Below, one piece after another: positions 25,682 through 34,698 of a stretch of DNA of 64,000 nt. How positions within the stretch are numbered: the stretch's first letter is position 1; each line of letters opens with the position of its first letter. The notes beneath the pieces are model-generated. The model saw only the letters and a list, made by a program, of their open reading frames with translations. It was not told the origin of the DNA and did not search any database. A program made the position numbers and the translations under genes. Source of the DNA: Nostoc sp. UHCC 0926 (GTDB lineage Bacteria; Cyanobacteriota; Cyanobacteriia; Cyanobacteriales; Nostocaceae); contig NZ_CP117768.1 in NCBI RefSeq assembly GCF_028623165.1, forward strand, positions 5,646,001 through 5,710,000, written 5' to 3'.

Positions 25682-25901
25682 TAGTTTTGTATTGGCTCTG
25701 ATTGTTAAGACTAAGTAATTTCACTTAAGTTTTTGATGAATTATTAAACAATTTGTGTTTAATACTTTATTTATAGTCCGAGTTTATCAAATTTGTGTAA
25801 AAAGATTACTGAATCTCTAAAGAATAGATTGATGCTACTGTTCACCAAGGTTAAGCTGGTAATAATATGAACAGGAAGCTTTTTTTGTCCTGATAACTGG
25901 A

Positions 25902-27224
25902 ATGAGCGCTAATAGTTTATCAATTAGTCAGCAAGATCCCGATTATGTTACGTCTAACTCTAGACAGCTAAATGTGCAAATTGCACAAGAGGAGGTTTAT
26001 AGCTTCTTCGTCGAAATTGTCAAAAAATTACCGCCAGATGATGTTTTACGGGAATTCAAAGGTTTATTTATAGACGGTCTTGATTCACAGTATTCCCATT
26101 CTATACCTGGGATATATAGCATTTTTTTAGATGATAATGAAAAAGAGTACTGTAATACACTTAAGCGGTGTATATACATAATAATTAATAATTGGAAAAC
26201 CAATAGAAAAGACAAATATATCCAAAAATTAGTTAATTTATTTGTTCATGAAAGTCGGAGATTAGATACCAATGATTTTCCAGCGATAAATATCCGTAAA
26301 AGCTGGCTAGAAAATTTTATATCCAGCAAAGATTACCAAGAAATAAAATTATTTGCTAATAAACATGACGAATTATCTAAAAATCATTGGGCTAATCGCT
26401 ACACTTCTTATTTATTAATTGATCAATCTGTTAATCAGAATAATTGCCGAGAGCAACAAGAGGCTGCTAGAAGGCTTTATAGACAGATAAAAGACAAATA
26501 TAAGTTTGAACTAGCAATGTATATTGCTCGTTCTCAATCTGCTGTCTCAAGCACAGCCCACTACAAAAATCCCAGTATTTTGGGAGATAATGTTCTGCAT
26601 TTGATAAAAACAATTGTTTTAAAAAAGGGTATATTTAGCCATGGAAATATTGCCAATATATTTATCAAACAAACTCAAGATCAAACTCTTAAAGTATTTA
26701 AAAAAAGTATAGAGAAATATCTCTTTTTTTCTGTAGATAATCAAGAATTAGTCGGAAATTTGCGGCAGCAGTTTGCAGAGAAGTTGTCTTTATGGAAGGA
26801 AAATTATAATCAAGAAATTATCACTAAAGAATTATTCCTGAGAACCTGTAATCGAGTGATTGATTGTTTGACAACAGAAAATGGCAAAGAACCTTCGTCA
26901 TTATTTATATTATTGGTTAATCCAGGTCACTCTTTAACATTGGTGATTATACTGCTAAAAACTATTTTGATTTCTAGAAATTCCCGCAGGCATTTAGAAC
27001 TTAGGATTGCTCATCTGATTCGTTATTACGAAAAATATCCTGAAGATGAATGCAAGTGGATAATCAATTTTATCGAGATTTTTAATATTACGTTTGCAAT
27101 TTATGCAGAAAACGTAGAATACAACTTGATTAAGATGAAAGAAGAAGATCAAAGCAATAATCTCCAGTTGAATCTGGATGATTATCGTGTATTTTCACAG
27201 ATGAAGGTAGATAGACAAAAATGA
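25902..27224 (+). CDS. Conserved Nostocales protein of unknown function
   Basis: This 440-residue soluble, mostly helical protein resembles a family I associate with Nostoc relatives. Marks include KRCIYIIINNWKTNRKDKYI, INIRKSWLENFISSKDYQEI, KHWANRYTSYLLIDQSV, REQQEAARRLYRQIKDKYKF and the strongly conserved-looking HLIRYYEKYPEDECKWIINF near the C-terminus. No catalytic motif, signal or membrane helix is evident. The gene is AT-rich (Lys, Asn and Ile codons) compared with its neighbours. It may act as a scaffold; that is a guess. Confidence 0.75.
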   Translation: MSANSLSISQQDPDYVTSNSRQLNVQIAQEEVYSFFVEIVKKLPPDDVLREFKGLFIDGLDSQYSHSIPGIYSIFLDDNEKEYCNTLKRCIYIIINNWKTNRKDKYIQKLVNLFVHESRRLDTNDFPAINIRKSWLENFISSKDYQEIKLFANKHDELSKNHWANRYTSYLLIDQSVNQNNCREQQEAARRLYRQIKDKYKFELAMYIARSQSAVSSTAHYKNPSILGDNVLHLIKTIVLKKGIFSHGNIANIFIKQTQDQTLKVFKKSIEKYLFFSVDNQELVGNLRQQFAEKLSLWKENYNQEIITKELFLRTCNRVIDCLTTENGKEPSSLFILLVNPGHSLTLVIILLKTILISRNSRRHLELRIAHLIRYYEKYPEDECKWIINFIEIFNITFAIYAENVEYNLIKMKEEDQSNNLQLNLDDYRVFSQMKVDRQK

Positions 27225-27236
27225 GTGTCGCCTGAT

Positions 27237-28157
27237 TCATGATTTAGCAAGGCGTTCGTCTAACCAAGCCAAAGCTGCACCCGCAGTTTCAGCTAAAATA
27301 CTAATGAGGCGATATAGAGCGATCGCACTAAATACTAAGGCGGCTGGAAAGTGGTGTCGTAAAAGTTCATATGCAGTCGCTTCAAACACACCTAACCCAC
27401 CAGGCGCCCCCGGAATGATAAACCCTAACAACCAAGCGCAACTAAAAGCCCCTAACAACAAAGGAATTTGATTCACATTCAATGAATCCAGGGCGAACAT
27501 AGTTAATATAAACCCAGTTCCACGTAGTCCCATAAAGCCCAATTCTCCTAACAAAGGTCGTAAAGGATAGCTTTTAAGACTGAAGGGAACAGTTGCCTCA
27601 GTGGTGACAGCAGACTTTTTTGCTTTCAATCTGTATAAAAAGCGAATAACTGGGTTTAAAAACCAAGGATGAATCGCACAAAGGACTACAGCTAAACTCA
27701 GCAATTGTAATATTTGTAGAACAAGGGTAGTATTAGCTGCCGCAAATTGGCTACTGCATAGGACAATGATGATTAAAGCAGCCGCTAGCATCAGTAGTGG
27801 TTCCAGCAAAACACTTAAGGTAGCTGCACCAGCAGAAATATTGGCATTTTTTGCTGCCATAATTCGCCCGTAGTGATGCCAGATATTACCTGGCAAATAT
27901 TTAGCTATGTTTGTTTTTAGGTAAACTTGGATGAATTGGGGAGATGATATGGGTTGATTTAACTCTTGCAGAATCCAAGTCCAGATCCAGCCTGCCCAAG
28001 TATGTGCCAGTAAAGTGACGCCTGTAGCGATCGCCATAATTGCCCATCCTACCCCATCAATACGGATAGCAGTCACTTCAATCCAATTATCCTTCAAAGC
28101 TTTGCTTAAAAAAAACAGCGTTCCGCCCAAAATTATCCAGCGTAAGAATTGCTTCAT
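27237..28157 (-). CDS. Lysylphosphatidylglycerol synthase TM-region (UPF0104/AglD-like) protein
   Basis: The 306-residue protein has about eight hydrophobic segments and the family motif YLKTNIAKYLPGNIWHHYGR (about 85-104) plus FIIPGAPGGLGVFEATAYEL (about 250-269). This is the flippase-like integral domain of the LPG synthase/UPF0104 family. Members with only this domain have been linked to polar lipid or glycan transport rather than aminoacylation. It converges with the preceding gene (12-bp gap). Confidence 0.85.
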   Translation of the reverse strand: MKQFLRWIILGGTLFFLSKALKDNWIEVTAIRIDGVGWAIMAIATGVTLLAHTWAGWIWTWILQELNQPISSPQFIQVYLKTNIAKYLPGNIWHHYGRIMAAKNANISAGAATLSVLLEPLLMLAAALIIIVLCSSQFAAANTTLVLQILQLLSLAVVLCAIHPWFLNPVIRFLYRLKAKKSAVTTEATVPFSLKSYPLRPLLGELGFMGLRGTGFILTMFALDSLNVNQIPLLLGAFSCAWLLGFIIPGAPGGLGVFEATAYELLRHHFPAALVFSAIALYRLISILAETAGAALAWLDERLAKS

Positions 28158-28496
28158 TAATTTAGTAATTTAACAGTTAGAGCAACAAGGGCTGAATACC
28201 TCAACTATTACAGTACATCAGCTACCTATTCAAAGCTTTTGAAGTATCAAACAGGTTGATGTAGTTCTTTTTCCGAAAAGTATATTAATATATTTTATAT
28301 CTCTCTAGAGTTAGATAAAAATCTTCTATTATTACTAATTAAAATGTGGCCTGCGCTAGAGGTAAAGTTAATTTTATTATTCATATCCTTAATAGAGGTT
28401 ATCAAAAGTGAGCAAATTAAGACAAGCACAATTTGCTGACCAATCCAATGGTTGAGTAAACTATTAGCTGATTAATATTTTGGTAAGGAGGACTAC
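28158..28496. other. AT-rich intergenic region, promoter of the lipoprotein pair
   Basis: About 340 bases with no ORF. It lies between divergent genes, so both promoters should be here. A strong ribosome site (AAGGAGG, 28484-28490) precedes the ATG at 28497. No repeat family was seen, in contrast to most other gaps of this window. Confidence 0.5.
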
Positions 28497-29063
28497 ATGA
28501 ACACGGTGAGAGTATTCTTGAAAAAAATAAGATTGCGCCAGATATTAACTATCTTTATAGCTGGACTATTGTTAATAGTTAGCACTGCTTGTAGTGGGGC
28601 AAATGCTCAAGGTGCAAATCCACAAAATCCCGCTGTGCAAGCTGGCGGAGCAAACAATCCTTATAAGAATGGTGGAGACAAGTATACCAACAACCGAATG
28701 TCCACCGATCCAAAAATAACAAACCCAAAAGCCAATCAGGGACGTGACGAAGCTAGCTTACAACCAAGTTCGCAATTGTTGATTGCTACAAATAGAGAAT
28801 CCGAAATACTTTATCCTAGTGGTGAGACACCAGCGGATCGAGTCAACAAAGAAGCAAAACTGCCAATCATCACAGATCAGGACTCCCAACAACCTGAACC
28901 AGGTGGTTTGATTCAGAATGAATCAAATGTGGGCGAACGGGTTAAAGATCGTCTTGAGACTGTAAAAGAGGCTGTTGAAGAAGCTTCCGGCTTTTTGAAA
29001 AACAAGGCAGATGAAGCGGGTGCAAGACCTGAATTACAAAAAAATCCAGCAGTAGGCAGATAA
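28497..29063 (+). CDS. DUF6658-like lipoprotein
   Basis: A basic N-terminus (KKIRLRQ) and hydrophobic stretch end in the lipobox STAC (about residue 33), so the mature protein should be a lipid-anchored periplasmic protein. The remainder is hydrophilic and Asn/Gln/Pro-rich, ending in a helical segment (VGERVKDRLETVKEAVEEAS) similar to LEA-like repeats. The next gene is a paralogue with the same layout. Function unknown; LEA-like composition suggests a role in stress. The start is fixed by AAGGAGG. Confidence 0.75.
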   Translation: MNTVRVFLKKIRLRQILTIFIAGLLLIVSTACSGANAQGANPQNPAVQAGGANNPYKNGGDKYTNNRMSTDPKITNPKANQGRDEASLQPSSQLLIATNRESEILYPSGETPADRVNKEAKLPIITDQDSQQPEPGGLIQNESNVGERVKDRLETVKEAVEEASGFLKNKADEAGARPELQKNPAVGR

Positions 29064-29162
29064 AACCCTTATTTTGTCTTAATACTTGGGATGCAAAATT
29101 AATTCCAAATGCTATCTTGGTTGAAGTTTAACTTAGTCACAAAAATGCAAGGAGTTAGAAGT

Positions 29163-29762
29163 ATGAAAAAAGCAATGAATTGGCTGAAAAATATTCGTCC
29201 CTTAAAAGTTTTAACTGTGTTTTTAGCAGGAATATTCTTATTTCTGACACAAGCTTGTGGTGCTCCAGGAATAGCAACACAGCCACCACAGCCTGACGCT
29301 CAATCACCTTATTCCAAGCGATATGATCCCACAAAAGATTATCCTCTCTCTTCTCCTGCTGGTGGAATAAATAACTTTAGTGATGTAGATCCTAGAGCGA
29401 AAGATGAAAAGGCAGCGAATGACAGAGGGGATGCGATGGCAAAAAATGCTCAAAGGAATGTTGACCAGAAAGGGGTTAACAGTCCAGGGGAATATGGCCA
29501 AAATTTCAAGCAAGGTACACCCCTTGGTGAAAGAGTGAAGAACCTGGGTGAAGATATCGGCAGTTCAGCTGAAGAAGTTCGCAAAGGTGTTGTTAAGGGA
29601 ACTCAGCGAGGAATTGAAAATATTAAGGGTAATACCCAGAATGCTGCTGATGACGTGACAAAAAATGTTCAGCGTGGGGCTGAGGATGCTGGTAAAAATG
29701 TTCAGCGTGGGGCTGAGGATGCAGGCAACGCAGTGAAGAGAACAGTTAAAGACGTTGATTGA
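29163..29762 (+). CDS. DUF6658-like lipoprotein with LEA-like repeats (paralogue)
   Basis: The signal and lipobox (FLFLTQACGAPG) match the preceding gene. The C-terminal third is an Asp/Asn/Val amphipathic helix with a duplicated 11-residue unit (NVQRGAEDAGK, then NVQRGAEDAGN), coded by a 33-bp direct repeat at 29665-29730. The 11-mer periodicity is typical of group 3 LEA proteins. AAGGAG upstream of ATG 29163 favours this start over the TTG/ATG at 29109. The tandem arrangement suggests gene duplication and shared expression. Confidence 0.75.
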   Translation: MKKAMNWLKNIRPLKVLTVFLAGIFLFLTQACGAPGIATQPPQPDAQSPYSKRYDPTKDYPLSSPAGGINNFSDVDPRAKDEKAANDRGDAMAKNAQRNVDQKGVNSPGEYGQNFKQGTPLGERVKNLGEDIGSSAEEVRKGVVKGTQRGIENIKGNTQNAADDVTKNVQRGAEDAGKNVQRGAEDAGNAVKRTVKDVD

Positions 29763-30274
29763 AATTAGTTATTCAATCTCCTGCAAAAATCTGAAAGCGA
29801 CCACAGACTAAAGTCTGGAGCTACCCAAGCAAAGTCTGCGTAGGCAGGCTTTGCTTGGTTTTTAGAGCAAAGACGTTTCCTGTCTTCTGCAAAGAAGTTA
29901 AAGCAAAGCAAAGCTTTATCCCATCTGGATTTTGAAGATGAGGCTTCCGACCTAGTAGACTGTGGCGTCAGTTTGCCTACCTTTAAAAAGGGATTATTGC
30001 CCCAAGTCTTGTTCATTGAGATGGTAGCTGGATTTATGCCGTGCTGTACTAAACTCTGCGCGAAGGTTGGGATTGGCTCGTTATTTCCTGAAAATCCAGC
30101 ATTTAAGAGAGTTTTGAGCATAAATCAACTTGACATTACCAAGATAAAATTGATAGCATTAATAATTTTGATTTTTGTGGTATACTAAATAAACATTGCA
30201 ATTGTTGAGCAAGAAAAATATAGTAATATATTTTTCCTTTAGCTAAACAAATTCTTGGGCGAGGTTGGTATTAA
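29763..30274. repeat. Gene-free region with dispersed repeats
   Basis: Contains AGACTAAAGTCT (29806-29817), the inverted pair AAGCAAAGTCTGCGTAGGCAGG/CTTTGCTTGG (29828-29860), and at about 29958-29984 the element CTGTGGCGTCAGTTTGCCTACC, which recurs at 31911-31932. A 118-codon minus-strand frame crosses these repeats but is not convincing as a gene. The region 30120-30270 is AT-rich with no feature. Confidence 0.55.
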
Positions 30275-30484
30275 TTGAAAATTCAAGCGTTGGATGTCAA
30301 GGCTGGCGATCGCATTATTGCTTACTGCAACAACAAAATGCAAACCTGCAAGGTAAAACGCATATTAGATCCCGGTGAAGCTAATATCACACTATCAGTA
30401 TTCACTTCTGAGAATTATCGCGGCTGCTCAGTTTCATCTATAGTCCGCTTTCGGAGCAACGCCTTAGTTGATTTGGTAAGTTAA
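30275..30484 (+). CDS. Small conserved hypothetical protein
   Basis: This 69-residue protein starts at a TTG (30275) with GCGAGG about 13 bases upstream. It reads as a compact beta-rich domain (KAGDRIIAYCNNKMQTCKVK ... ILDPGEANITLSVF ... VSSIVRFRSNALVDLV). It resembles a small family in Nostoc-type cyanobacteria. The VKAGDRI pattern is reminiscent of Hint/SH3-like barrels, but no intein catalytic residues are present. Function unknown. Confidence 0.6.
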   Translation: MKIQALDVKAGDRIIAYCNNKMQTCKVKRILDPGEANITLSVFTSENYRGCSVSSIVRFRSNALVDLVS

Positions 30485-30812
30485 AAAATCAAGGAAACAT
30501 TCAATCTCAAAAATATCTCTAGCTCTTGTCCAGCCTCAAATTGGATATTATTCTTATTAAAGGTGCTATCGCACATAGAAATCCGTTAATTGTGGCTGGA
30601 TGATTTTCCAAAAAAGTGTCCTCACACTATAGCAGTGTAGGCAGAAGTTTTTGAACAAACTGATAATATGCTCATGCGCCATCAAGAAATGCGAGAGCTA
30701 GGCACAAAGTAAGTATAATTGTGCTTAGTTTCTAGTAGTATCTCAAGTTTAAATTGATGGATAAGCAAGTTCGTAGTAAGGACTTTAGTCCTTATTCACT
30801 ACAAACATTCGT
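30485..30812. other. Intergenic with a repeated gene scrap
   Basis: At 30669-30710 the string ATGCGCCATCAAGAAATGCGAGAG precedes GGCACAAAGTAAGTATAA; a related copy lies at 35808-35850. It may be the end of a lost small gene (MRHQEM type). An inverted repeat TAAGGACTTTAGTCCTTA (30777-30794) is a dispersed palindrome. Nothing else was seen. Confidence 0.4.
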
Positions 30813-31127
30813 TTAACGCCACTCACCCAGCAGGGTAAAAGCCGACCAAGAATAGGGGTTACGCCACTTTTCTTGTTCCCACATTTTTAGTTGTGCGGTT
30901 CTGAGGGCGGCAGCGGGGTTTTCCCTTGCTGCAACACTTGGCTAGAAAATTGGCTGATCAAAAACGATGTCGCTTCATCATTAACGTTCCATAAAGACAC
31001 TACCACCCGCGCTGCACTTGCATACATTAGTCCTCTTGTCAATCCCACTAGTCCTTCTCCTTTAACTTCCTTACCCAGCCCGGTTTCGCAGGCACTCAGT
31101 ACCACCAACTCCGCCGGGAAGTTGAGT
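30813..31127 (-). pseudogene. CHAT-domain protein, C-terminal fragment, frameshifted
   Basis: The fragment begins [18 protein letters not shown] with the CHAT catalytic-type Cys region, then [23 protein letters not shown]. Near 30905-30920 a one-base shift is needed to continue as [19 protein letters not shown] ... WSAFTLLGEWR and stop at 30813, the canonical CHAT ending. The upstream TPR and caspase-like His region is absent. CHAT proteins are caspase-like proteases abundant in Nostoc; this copy is dead. Confidence 0.85.
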
Positions 31128-31489
31128 TAAAAGGGCGGTTAGAAACCGCGTCTACACGAGACTTTACCCACCTCCGTGGGTTTCAAACACTCAATTTTTC
31201 CTTAGTCCGCAGAGGCGGACTTTGTTTGTGTAGCCAAGCCAGTGCGGTCTTCTCCCAAAGGGAGAGGCTAGCGCCTGCCGTAGGATGCCCGAACGCAAGA
31301 GCGTCTCCTGTCTTGAGAAGGGCTGTAGGGGGTGACGCTCCTTCGTCGCTACCGCTTGCGCTAACGACGGGAACCGCCAACTCTTGGAGAGGCTTCGCCA
31401 ACGCGCAGCGTCTCGTAGAGAAGACTGCGACCCCCTCACCGCTTTGCGTCTACGCATTACTAAGATCACCCTCTAATTGATGGCTTTTG
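31128..31489. repeat. Dense nested repeat block
   Basis: Includes AGACTTTACCCACCTCCGTGGGTTT (hairpin CCCAC/GTGGG), TTAGTCCGCAGAGGCGGACTTTG (hairpin GTCCGC/GCGGAC, 31203-31222), and chains of short inverted repeats (CCAACTCTTGGAGAGGCTTCGCCAACGCGCAGCG) to about 31450. These are the same short elements found at 10195, 12465 and 19265. Open frames here are artefacts. Confidence 0.75.
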
Positions 31490-31801
31490 TTAGTTCTTTT
31501 TCACATCACGAGCCATGTTGAGGAAGTAGTCGTCAAGTTTGGCATTAGGACGACGGCGGGTATTGGTAGGAATTTTAGCAGTGTTATCCTGATTCGTTTC
31601 AATTGGCTCTTTTGCAGAAGCTTGTTTTATGCTTTGCCCCTGATCAGATTCCAAAAAATAATCAGACTTAGTAAATCCGAACAGCTTGGTAAAAAAACCA
31701 AATAAATTCCCGACAAAATTGGAAACACTTTGGAATAAAACACCAAACAAGCCTTGAAGACGAAGGAACAAGTTCCGAACAATTTGAGTTAAACGAAACA
31801 T
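31490..31801 (-). CDS. Conserved cyanobacterial protein (MFRLTQIVRNLF family)
   Basis: This 103-residue protein has an amphipathic or hydrophobic N-terminal half (LFGVLFQSVSNFVGNLFGFF), a conserved-looking KLFGFTKSDYFLESDQ, a variable linker and the basic tail RRRPNAKLDDYFLNMARDVK. It resembles a cyanobacterial family often mislabelled as threonine dehydratase; no such enzyme domain exists here. It is probably a peripheral membrane protein of unknown role. Confidence 0.75.
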   Translation of the reverse strand: MFRLTQIVRNLFLRLQGLFGVLFQSVSNFVGNLFGFFTKLFGFTKSDYFLESDQGQSIKQASAKEPIETNQDNTAKIPTNTRRRPNAKLDDYFLNMARDVKKN

Positions 31802-32302
31802 AACAGCACCCTCTATGATTGCATATTATCATTGTGACTTAATTTGAATAGCAGGAATGGGTGCTATGCCAAAAATCTACCAGGTGTAGGCGTAGCCAAA
31901 ATTAGTACACTGTGGCGTCAGTTTGCCTACCTACCTTGAACAAGGGGCTTAAACCAGGGGGAACGCATCTAAATTATCTTGACAAAATGCTAACCATGTA
32001 GTGTTGTTAGAGCAACAGATAATAAACGTGTTGATTTCTGGAAACCACTATTTGGAAGTTGCCTACTGGTTGAGCCTGATTTTTATCATTATTTTTATAA
32101 GCGTTAACTTTGCTCAAGTTTTAGAGAGCAACGAGAATTTATTACAGATTACATTTGAAACATTTATATTTGGCACCACTAACACTATAACTGCGTCAAC
32201 TATCTTGCAGCTAAATTACTGTATCAGTTTTCCTGGTGCAGCAATTTAACGTTGATATGGAATGAAATATCACCAATTAACCTCATTTAGTAAGCAGCAG
32301 TA
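31802..32302. other. Intergenic region, one doubtful ORF
   Basis: Holds the element ACTGTGGCGTCAGTTTGCCTACC (31910-31932), a second copy of the one at 29958. A GTG-start frame of 82 codons at 32001-32249 encodes a hydrophobic stretch (SLIFIIIFISVNFAQVL), but it has no ribosome site and no recognised homologue, so I do not call it a gene. The right edge carries the leader of the next gene. Confidence 0.4.
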
Positions 32303-34603
32303 ATGACAACTCAGTTTTGGGAAAAAAGCATAGAAATTAATGCTACTCTAACTAACTTACTATTTAACCCCGTGCGTAGACGCTTACTTCAACATAGGAG
32401 GAAGCTACGCAAAGCGTCTGGTAGAGTTGCAACTTGTCGCCAAACATCGCCTTTCATTCGTCAAGGTTGGTGGCTTTTAAGAAAGCGTCTGCTGCCATTA
32501 TTATGTCTGGTATCGTTTGTTGCGGTATTGCTACTCAACAGCTTTGCCCCTGCTGTTGCCCAACTACCCCCTCAAACTCGTCAGGAAATTCGGGGGGTGT
32601 GGCTGAGTGGTAACGATTTTAACATTTTCCGAAATCGCTCACAGGTGCAAGCAGCTATGAGCCAACTGCGGCAGCTAAACTTTAACACTGTTTATCCAGT
32701 AGTGTGGAACGATGGTTATACACAATACCCCAGTGCCATCATGCAAAAAATGGGTATCCCCTTCTTCTTCAAGGGAACAGATGGACAAGATGTGATTGCA
32801 GACATTATCAGCCAAGCCCGCAGAGAAGGGCTACTAGCAATACCCTGGTTTGAATTTGGTTTCATGGTTCCCCTAAGTTCGGAACTCGCATCCCAGCATC
32901 CAGATTGGCTGACACAAAAGCCGGATGGGACTCAAACTTCAATTAGTGCTGCGGGTGAAGTAGCGTGGTTGAATCCGTTTCACCCGGAAGTGCAAAAGTT
33001 TTTCACCGAACTCGTGATGGAAGTCATTACTCAATACGATGCTGATGGCGTTCAATTTGACGATAATACGAGTTTACCTGTGGATTTTGGTTACGATAAG
33101 TACACAATTAGTCTATATACTCAAGAAACTGGCAAGCCTCCTCCACCTAATCCCCAAGCCCAAGCATGGATAAAATGGCGGGCAGATAAAATCACGGCAT
33201 TCATGGTAGACCTCCAGCAAACCGTGAAAGCGCGAAAACCGAATGCTATCTTCTCAGTTGCTCCTAATTATTATGATTTCGCCTACAAGCTGCAACTGCA
33301 AGACTGGCTCAACTGGGTACGGTTGGGTATTGTCGATGAGTTAGTCATGCAGGTGTACCGGAATGATTTGGAAAGTTTTATTGCTCAAATTACCCGCCCA
33401 GAAATTTTAGAAGCAAAACAAGTCATCCCAACTGGTATCGGTATTATGGCGGGGTTACGAAATCGTCCAGTTTCCATATCACAAATTCAATCCCAGGTAG
33501 AAGCAGTGCAACAACACGGTTTAGGTATCGGCTTTTTCTACTACGAAAGCCTTTGGGATATCGCATCTGAACCAGTAGCGCAACGCCAGTCAGCATTTGC
33601 GGCTCTTTTCCCAAACCCAGCGTTGCGCGACATCTCTCAAAATACACCCCGCAAGCCAACTTTTGATACCATATCCCTACCTTTATATCCAAAACCTTCC
33701 CTCGGTCAACGTGTTCGCGGCTATTTTCTGGAAATGGCGATCGCAGGTGGTCAGCCAAAGCGTATCTTATTAGATACAGGTTCAGCAGGGCTGCGAGTTC
33801 CCAAAGAGTTTTTAGGTAATGCTCCAATCCGCAGAACGGGACAAAATATCAAGGAGGTATTAAGTGATGGTACTATCCTGGAGGGTGAATTAGTTTATAC
33901 TAATGTCCGGTTTGGTTTGCTTCCCACCGCAGAACCTGTTCCGGTACAGATTGTTACTGGTCGCCAATGTACTGCCCAAAAGCCTAATTGTTCAGCAAAG
34001 AGTAATGTGCCATTTTCTGGTATTATCGGTGTCAACTATTTTGAAAAGTCACTTCCCTATAATCCGTTGAGAAAATTACCAGGCAATCTGAGTAACGGAT
34101 TTATTGTGATTGGAAATGGTGGTAGTAACAACAATGGCAGTTTAATTCTCGGTTTGACTGCCAATAATCAAGCAGGTTTCAAAATGGCTGCTTGGAGTAA
34201 ACAAAGCGAAATTAATGGTGTACTCGGTAACAGATGGGACTCTCAACTGAGCAAAGTTTGTTTAACTATTGCTGGGAGTTCTGCTAAAAATCTTTGTAAT
34301 GGCAAAATGATCACTGATACCGGAACTATTAATGGTTGGACTGAATTCAAGTCAGCTTCCACAGCAGGTAAACTCAAACCAGGAGTATTAGGTTCAGGAA
34401 ATTCTCTGAAGCTAACAATTAATAGCATTTTTGATTACAGCCTGACACCAGGAACCCGCGACGGATTTAATCGCTGGAATTTGAGTATCTCGCCACAGGC
34501 AGAACTTGCTACATTTGTAAATACTGGTATCGCATTTTTTGATAAATACGATGTCCTCTTTGACCAAGTTAATGGAAGACAGGGTTTTCGCAGTCGGCAG
34601 TAA
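32303..34603 (+). CDS. Glycoside hydrolase-like (GHL10) protein fused to a pepsin-like domain
   Basis: Three parts are visible in 766 residues. Residues 1-90 are a leader with a signal segment (LLPLLCLVSFVAVLLLNSF, then AVAQ). Residues 95-430 match the GHL10/DUF187 glycoside-hydrolase-like TIM barrel: EIRGVWLSGNDFNIF, AIPWFEFGFM, DADGVQFDDNTSLP and ELVMQVYRND. Residues 465-766 resemble a two-lobed aspartic peptidase or DUF3443-type domain with LLDTGSAGLRV (D491) and ITDTGTINGW (D672). Their 181-residue spacing is close to pepsin's two aspartates. The protein is probably exported and acts on the envelope or sheath. Residues 25-45 are coded by a repeat-derived segment. Confidence 0.8.
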   Translation: MTTQFWEKSIEINATLTNLLFNPVRRRLLQHRRKLRKASGRVATCRQTSPFIRQGWWLLRKRLLPLLCLVSFVAVLLLNSFAPAVAQLPPQTRQEIRGVWLSGNDFNIFRNRSQVQAAMSQLRQLNFNTVYPVVWNDGYTQYPSAIMQKMGIPFFFKGTDGQDVIADIISQARREGLLAIPWFEFGFMVPLSSELASQHPDWLTQKPDGTQTSISAAGEVAWLNPFHPEVQKFFTELVMEVITQYDADGVQFDDNTSLPVDFGYDKYTISLYTQETGKPPPPNPQAQAWIKWRADKITAFMVDLQQTVKARKPNAIFSVAPNYYDFAYKLQLQDWLNWVRLGIVDELVMQVYRNDLESFIAQITRPEILEAKQVIPTGIGIMAGLRNRPVSISQIQSQVEAVQQHGLGIGFFYYESLWDIASEPVAQRQSAFAALFPNPALRDISQNTPRKPTFDTISLPLYPKPSLGQRVRGYFLEMAIAGGQPKRILLDTGSAGLRVPKEFLGNAPIRRTGQNIKEVLSDGTILEGELVYTNVRFGLLPTAEPVPVQIVTGRQCTAQKPNCSAKSNVPFSGIIGVNYFEKSLPYNPLRKLPGNLSNGFIVIGNGGSNNNGSLILGLTANNQAGFKMAAWSKQSEINGVLGNRWDSQLSKVCLTIAGSSAKNLCNGKMITDTGTINGWTEFKSASTAGKLKPGVLGSGNSLKLTINSIFDYSLTPGTRDGFNRWNLSISPQAELATFVNTGIAFFDKYDVLFDQVNGRQGFRSRQ

Positions 34604-34698
34604 GAGGAATTAGCAAAATACAGATAGAGCGATCGCACCTTAGCACTTATTTACTTAAACTGAGTAACCCAGCTACTTGAAAACTTTCTCTATATATG

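Noticed and set aside
29765-30121. 118-codon minus-strand ORF as a gene
   Set aside because: It is assembled across several dispersed repeats, including the VGKLTPQ element; there is no ribosome site or known family.
31183-31480. Several overlapping ORFs of 72-92 codons
   Set aside because: All lie in the nested short-repeat block; the frames reflect repeat palindromes.
32001-32249. 82-codon hydrophobic ORF as a membrane gene
   Set aside because: GTG start without a ribosome site and no recognised relatives; kept only as a remark in the intergenic entry.
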